NCBI GenBank assembly: GCA_947165675.1
Contig: CAMVBJ010000003.1
Coordinates: 1-64,000 of the forward strand
DNA from: an uncultured Prevotellaceae bacterium
Lineage (GTDB): Bacteria > Bacteroidota > Bacteroidia > Bacteroidales > Muribaculaceae
Length of the DNA: 64,000 bases
Direction of reading: 5' to 3'
Below, piece after piece: positions 60,162 to 64,000 of this stretch (within the stretch, counting starts at the first letter, position 1; every line of letters starts with the position of its first letter). Below the pieces are notes generated by a model that saw nothing but the letters and a program-made list of their open reading frames with translations, was not told the origin of the DNA and did no database searches. The translations under genes were made by a program, and so were the position numbers.

Positions 60162-61826
60162 TTATTTCCCCTTACTCTTACCGTTGATGATGTCCATCAG
60201 ATAGAGGAGGATGGCGTTGTCGTCAAAGTTGTAGCGCTTGAAGTCCTCGTAGGTGGGCGCGAGGTCGGGCGTGAACATTTTGGCGCGCGGGTCGTCATCG
60301 GGGAAGAACTGCTGGGTGCCACGGTCAATCTCGCCGACCAGTCCTGTGCGTGGCAGGGTGTAGTAGGCCTGTCCGCCCATGAAGGTGTTGGGAGCCTGAC
60401 TGCTGGTCACGCCCACAACCGTGGCGCCCATGCGCCACAGGTAGTAGCTGAAGTGGAATGCGGCACTGAAGGTCAATGCGTCGGTCACGACATACACATG
60501 CTCGGGCTGATAGACGGGCACGCCATTGAGGGCGCGCAGCTTGTCCTTGATGCTGCACATGCTGCCGTCGATGAACTCGTTGCGCATTTCCTCGTCGCTG
60601 GAAAAACTCCGGCTGAATTCTGAATACTTGAAGAAGTCGCCATATTCCAGCTTTTCTTTACTCTTGGCATTGATTTGGTCGAGTGTTGACTGGCTCACTG
60701 TCCAGGGCGCGACTTCCATCATCCCTTCCTCCTCATCGGAGAAATGAAAGTTGAGATACTTGTCGCCATAGAGCATATAGACCAGCGGACGGCAAATTGG
60801 AGTCGTGCCACCGCCGTTGCCGCGCATGTCGATGATCAGATTCTTGCTGCCATGCTGCTTCATGAGTTGCAGCGCCTTCTCAAACTCCTCGCTCAGCGAT
60901 GGAACCATGGCGATGGCCATCTGCCTGTCGGGTGGCACGGGCATGCCCACAGCGTTGTAGATGCCCTGTAGCCAACTGTCCACGTCGTTGGTGTTCTCCA
61001 GCAGGTCGCGGGCAATCATGTGCTTGGCGCCAAAGTACATCGTGCTGCACGCGTCATCGACAAATCCATAGACGAGCTGGTCCATGAAGTTGTAGCTCAT
61101 CTGTCGGCCAGGGAAAGCGCTGGGTAGCGCCGCCTGCTGCGCCTGCCATTGCTGCACCTGGGCGAATGGCACGACGGGCAAAGTCACTTGGGCCTCCTGC
61201 CCACTGGGTGACAGTAACTGATAGGTGATGGTGGTGGCGCCGTTAAGGTTGGGAAGGACCTTCTTCAGGGCCCTGGGCTGCATGGCATAGTGGGCCAGGT
61301 TGAGCATTTGCCCGGATTCGTTCTCGGCAATGAAATAGTGTGCCATCGCCGTCCACACGTCCTTGACGGGCATGCCTTCGATGGCGACAAGGCGGCTGCC
61401 CACGAGGTCCTTGAATTCGTCGGGCAGAGCCTTGACGATGATGCCGTCGTTAATGGGCTCCAGCATGATGAGCGTTGCGGGGTCGGTATATTTGACGGGG
61501 AAATGGCCGGGGACAAAGTGGCCGTCGGGCATGGCAACGGTGTGACCGTCCTTGAGCGGGGCCAAGAACTCGTTGATGCGATAGGCAAACTCGCGGACAT
61601 CGGTCACCTGGTCATTGATCAGGGCTTGACGTGCGTCCCTTGCCGCGAGTCGAAAGTAAGGCTTGCCACCGTAGCCGCTATAGGGGTCAGGATGGATTTC
61701 TTCGAGCTTAGAGATGAAGTCCCTGAAGTCGGCGACAATGGAGTCGGTGGGCACTTGGGCCCGGCAGTTGCCTGATGTCAGCATGGCGAGCATGGCACTG
61801 AATAAGGTAAGCTTAAAAGTATGCAT
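60162..61826 (-). CDS. S41-family peptidase-like exported protein
   Basis: This 554-residue protein has a signal peptide (residues 1-23, ending CRA) and an S41 (tail-specific protease) fold in the second half: NLIIDMRGNGGGTTPICR, then DALTFSAAFHFSYYL holding the probable catalytic Ser. The catalytic Lys expected further on is not obvious, since the segment after the Ser reads LWRMGATVVGVTSSQAP. It may therefore be a degenerate peptidase. The N-terminal 250 residues have DGHTVAMPDG, typical of S41 N-domains. It is monocistronic with a -7 box at 61866-61873. Confidence 0.83.
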   Translation of the reverse strand: MHTFKLTLFSAMLAMLTSGNCRAQVPTDSIVADFRDFISKLEEIHPDPYSGYGGKPYFRLAARDARQALINDQVTDVREFAYRINEFLAPLKDGHTVAMPDGHFVPGHFPVKYTDPATLIMLEPINDGIIVKALPDEFKDLVGSRLVAIEGMPVKDVWTAMAHYFIAENESGQMLNLAHYAMQPRALKKVLPNLNGATTITYQLLSPSGQEAQVTLPVVPFAQVQQWQAQQAALPSAFPGRQMSYNFMDQLVYGFVDDACSTMYFGAKHMIARDLLENTNDVDSWLQGIYNAVGMPVPPDRQMAIAMVPSLSEEFEKALQLMKQHGSKNLIIDMRGNGGGTTPICRPLVYMLYGDKYLNFHFSDEEEGMMEVAPWTVSQSTLDQINAKSKEKLEYGDFFKYSEFSRSFSSDEEMRNEFIDGSMCSIKDKLRALNGVPVYQPEHVYVVTDALTFSAAFHFSYYLWRMGATVVGVTSSQAPNTFMGGQAYYTLPRTGLVGEIDRGTQQFFPDDDPRAKMFTPDLAPTYEDFKRYNFDDNAILLYLMDIINGKSKGK

Positions 61827-61865
61827 TTGACGTGAATGTTAAATAATTTGATTAGATTATGGTTG

Positions 61866-61873
61866 CAAATGTA
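61866..61873 (-). promoter_or_regulatory. -7 box of the S41 peptidase gene
   Basis: TACATTTG on the minus strand, about 40 bases before the ATG. Confidence 0.55.
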
Positions 61874-61981
61874 ACTGTTTTTAGTAGTAGCTGCAAACTG
61901 TTTGACTTAAAAAATGGCCGTCAGTCCCGTTTTTTTCAAAAAAGTGCCTAAAAATTTGACACATGGGTGAAAAATGATGGT

Positions 61982-61989
61982 TACCTTTG
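61982..61989 (+). promoter_or_regulatory. -7 box directly before the ATP-grasp-like gene
   Basis: TACCTTTG ends six bases before the ATG at 61996, predicting a leaderless or near-leaderless transcript. Confidence 0.65.
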
Positions 61990-61995
61990 TACCGT

Positions 61996-63036
61996 ATGGT
62001 TGACGTTTATCTTTTCAATCCCGAGCATGACCTGGCGCTGGCTCATGGGGCGCACAACTACACGGCGCCACCGTTTGCCCGCCAGTTGCGGCATGACCTG
62101 CGGCTGCTGCCCGCGTGGCTGGCACCTGCGGGCTCCTATATCGCTATACCTGACGACTGCCCGATTAACGAGGACCGGCGCTGGCTGCAAGGTCTGGGCC
62201 TGGATGTAGAGCCCATTGCCATGAGCCGTATTGCCGATCTGGGCCCGTGTCGCCTCCATCCGTGGGGCTGGGATGCCACCGTGCGTCACCAGTTGCTGTC
62301 TCACGGGGTGTTAGGCAAATACCTGCCCACCGATGAAGAGTTGAACTGGATGCGTCGCCTGTCCCATCGTCGCATGACCATTGCCATTCATCAGGCTATG
62401 GGAGCAGCCTTTTCGCCTTGTCCAGTGGAATTGGATCGCTATGATGCTGTGGTGGATTTCATGCAAGCCCATCCTGGCTGTTACCTCAAGATGCCGTGGT
62501 CGGGCAGCGGTAAGGGCATCTACCGCGTTCTTGACCCTGAGGGCGATCGCCATGTTCATCACTGGATAGAGGGCGCATTGCGGCGGCAAGGGTCTCTGCT
62601 GTGTGAGGTGGGGCTGGACCGTGTGCAGGACTTCGCCATCGAGCTGCTGTGCCGCGACGGCGTTACTATGCTGATGGGTTACTCGGTGTTTGACAACGAC
62701 TTCCATAGCCAGTTCGGAACGGGTAGGGTAGCCCCGAGAGAAGAACTGCACGAGATGTTGCAGTGCTTGTATCCCGATCTTGACCCGGTGATAGGTCAAG
62801 TCATTATGGCGATGAATGAGCACATAGCCCCGCACTACAATGGACCGTTGGGTATCGACATGATGCTCTATTGGAATCAAAACGTCAGCATCGCCATCAA
62901 CCCCTGTGTAGAGATCAACCTGCGCATGACCATGGGCATGGTGACCGCCGCGATGGGCGACAGGCATGGCCTGAGGGGGAATTTCAAGATTGCCAGCGAT
63001 GCATCATCAGGTCATTATCAAGCCCTGTTGCAATAG
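61996..63036 (+). CDS. ATP-grasp-like protein of unknown substrate
   Basis: The ATG at 61996 gives 346 residues starting MVDVYLFNPEHDLALA. The middle has YLKMPWSGSGKGIYRV, a Lys plus Gly-rich loop as in ATP-grasp enzymes. Further on, GIDMMLYW and INPCVEINLRMTMG supply the acidic and Asn residues that bind magnesium. ATP-grasp enzymes ligate a carboxylate to an amine. The substrate is not recognisable, and no biosynthetic neighbours help. Convergent with the VanY-type gene, stops six bases apart. Confidence 0.7.
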   Translation: MVDVYLFNPEHDLALAHGAHNYTAPPFARQLRHDLRLLPAWLAPAGSYIAIPDDCPINEDRRWLQGLGLDVEPIAMSRIADLGPCRLHPWGWDATVRHQLLSHGVLGKYLPTDEELNWMRRLSHRRMTIAIHQAMGAAFSPCPVELDRYDAVVDFMQAHPGCYLKMPWSGSGKGIYRVLDPEGDRHVHHWIEGALRRQGSLLCEVGLDRVQDFAIELLCRDGVTMLMGYSVFDNDFHSQFGTGRVAPREELHEMLQCLYPDLDPVIGQVIMAMNEHIAPHYNGPLGIDMMLYWNQNVSIAINPCVEINLRMTMGMVTAAMGDRHGLRGNFKIASDASSGHYQALLQ

Positions 63037-63042
63037 CATCTT

Positions 63043-64000
63043 TTATTTCTTATCTAAATAAAAGGCGTAGTACTCGTCAAAGGTGATGTCCTCGTCGTGG
63101 ATGCGGCGGGCGACCTCGGGCCCTACGTAGCGCAGGTGCCAAGGCTCATAGGTGAAACCAAAGATGAGGGACTGCCTCTTGGGGTAGCGCAGGATGAAAC
63201 CATACTCGTGGCAGTGGGCGTGCATCCACGCGCATTCCTCTGATTTGTCAAAGGGCCACCTCATGGGATGCTCCCGCGATGTGACGTCGATGGCGAGGCC
63301 CGTTTGGTGCTCACTGTAGCCAGCATGGGCGGCATAACCCTTGGCGCTGCGCTTGTGCATGGATATCTGTTGCTGATAGGAGCGATGGGCCGAGTTGACC
63401 ATCAACTGAGCACTGGTCTGCTCTTTGCATGCCTGTTGCATCGCCATGAAGGCATCTACCACGACCGGTAGTGCCCTCTGCTCCTCATAGCAATAAGTCT
63501 TATTGAACGTCGCCAGACTGTCAGGCTGATAGTTCTCATCCAGATAATGGCGGCCGTTGACCAGCATCAGTTGGCCCTTGCTGGTGTCGCATGGTACCGA
63601 AGATGTCTCTCGGTCCTGGTCGGCTCCGATGTTGACCAGGGCGATGATGTTGCTGAGCGGTGCACTCGTTGTGTCCTGCTTGTGATAGGCGAGGTAGCGG
63701 TCAAAATTGTCCGCAATGAAGTAGCGGGCATGGATGAGCGGAATCGCAATCGTGTCATGCTCTTGACGAGCAATGAGCGAGTCCACTTGACTATCGCTCA
63801 ATGTCTTTACGAGCAGTTGAGCTTGCTCGATGGGGTAGCCCAGCCGATGGATCTTGCACTCATCGCTGTGATAATAGATAATACCCTGGTAACTCTTGAC
63901 CAGTACCAGAATGACAAATACTGCGGCAATCGTCACGGGGCGGATCACCCACAGGTTGTCGCGGTCGAAGCATTTATTTAAAAAATCTTTGGCGTCCTTC
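63043..64000 (-). CDS. VanY-type D,D-carboxypeptidase, 5' end outside the window (partial)
   Basis: The frame remains open to the window edge (through about 63999), with residues such as FLNKCFDRDNLWVIRPV preceding a membrane segment (TIAAVFVILVLVK). The GTG at 63948 is thus probably internal and the true start lies beyond 64000. The C-terminal M15B domain has AAHAGYSEHQTGLAIDVTS, with the SxHxxGxAxD zinc motif, and FGFTYEPWHLRYVG, with the catalytic ExxH. It trims D-Ala from peptidoglycan peptides, anchored in the inner membrane with a periplasmic domain. Confidence 0.87.
   Translation of the reverse strand, partial: KDAKDFLNKCFDRDNLWVIRPVTIAAVFVILVLVKSYQGIIYYHSDECKIHRLGYPIEQAQLLVKTLSDSQVDSLIARQEHDTIAIPLIHARYFIADNFDRYLAYHKQDTTSAPLSNIIALVNIGADQDRETSSVPCDTSKGQLMLVNGRHYLDENYQPDSLATFNKTYCYEEQRALPVVVDAFMAMQQACKEQTSAQLMVNSAHRSYQQQISMHKRSAKGYAAHAGYSEHQTGLAIDVTSREHPMRWPFDKSEECAWMHAHCHEYGFILRYPKRQSLIFGFTYEPWHLRYVGPEVARRIHDEDITFDEYYAFYLDKK

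Overview
The window is chromosomal DNA of a Bacteroidales bacterium, probably a gut Muribaculaceae or Prevotellaceae member (the family is inference). The order rests on several direct observations. There is a SusC/SusD pair, a short RpoD lacking region 1.1, and lipoproteins with Bacteroidetes-style lipoboxes. Above all, Bacteroidetes promoters recur (-7 box TAnnTTTG, a TTG or TTTG about 19-21 bases upstream, no strong Shine-Dalgarno). There is no prophage, insertion sequence or CRISPR array, and most genes look like stable core or envelope genes.

Layout. 1-7.4 kb: end of a membrane protein gene, an acidic repeat protein, the putrescine pair aguA-aguB, a DUF4836 lipoprotein, a small outer-membrane barrel, rpoD, and a small ribbon-helix-helix gene coupled to a 35-codon ORF. 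7.7-13.4 kb: HtrA protease, folC, RNase P RNA (rnpB) and a DUF4153 membrane protein. 13.5-20.2 kb: a large secreted protein, a repeat-like intergenic module with an unreported 54-codon ORF, a tandem META-domain protein, a TPR protein and a thioredoxin-fold DUF5106 protein. 20.2-26.3 kb: ybaK-aroC-thioesterase operon, an FGE-fold lipoprotein, YigZ, DUF695 and small exported proteins. 26.3-30.4 kb: a five-gene minus-strand operon (YqgE/AlgH, type II pantothenate kinase, GT2, GNAT, acyltransferase-3). 30.5-34.3 kb: ACT-less aspartokinase-thrC-DUF2238 and an EamA transporter. 34.5-45 kb: PBP1A, folD, priA, GT4, initiator tRNA-fMet, class I fumarase and an RluA-type pseudouridine synthase. 45.5-53.3 kb: SusC-SusD-zinc metallopeptidase-DUF4302 operon ending in a clear terminator. 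53.3-64 kb: a secreted C-terminal-tail protein, a TIGR04076 protein, engB, GH2 glycosidase, a TPR-like protein, an S41 protease, an ATP-grasp-like protein and a VanY-type carboxypeptidase running off the window.

How the genes work together. The SusCD operon looks like an outer-membrane uptake locus aimed at a peptide or glycopeptide, since its surface enzyme is a metallopeptidase and not a glycosidase. Housekeeping genes cover folate (folC, folD), threonine (aspartokinase, thrC), aromatics (aroC), the TCA cycle (fumarase), cell wall (PBP1A, VanY) and replication restart (priA).

The most unusual signals are not in the large genes. They are (i) a family of dispersed intergenic palindromes sharing an ACTACGAATTACGC core, (ii) a repeat-like module at about 15.67-15.97 kb with a 54-codon ORF, (iii) several genes whose -7 box lies only 4-7 bases before the start codon, implying leaderless mRNAs, and (iv) an aspartokinase without its regulatory domains.
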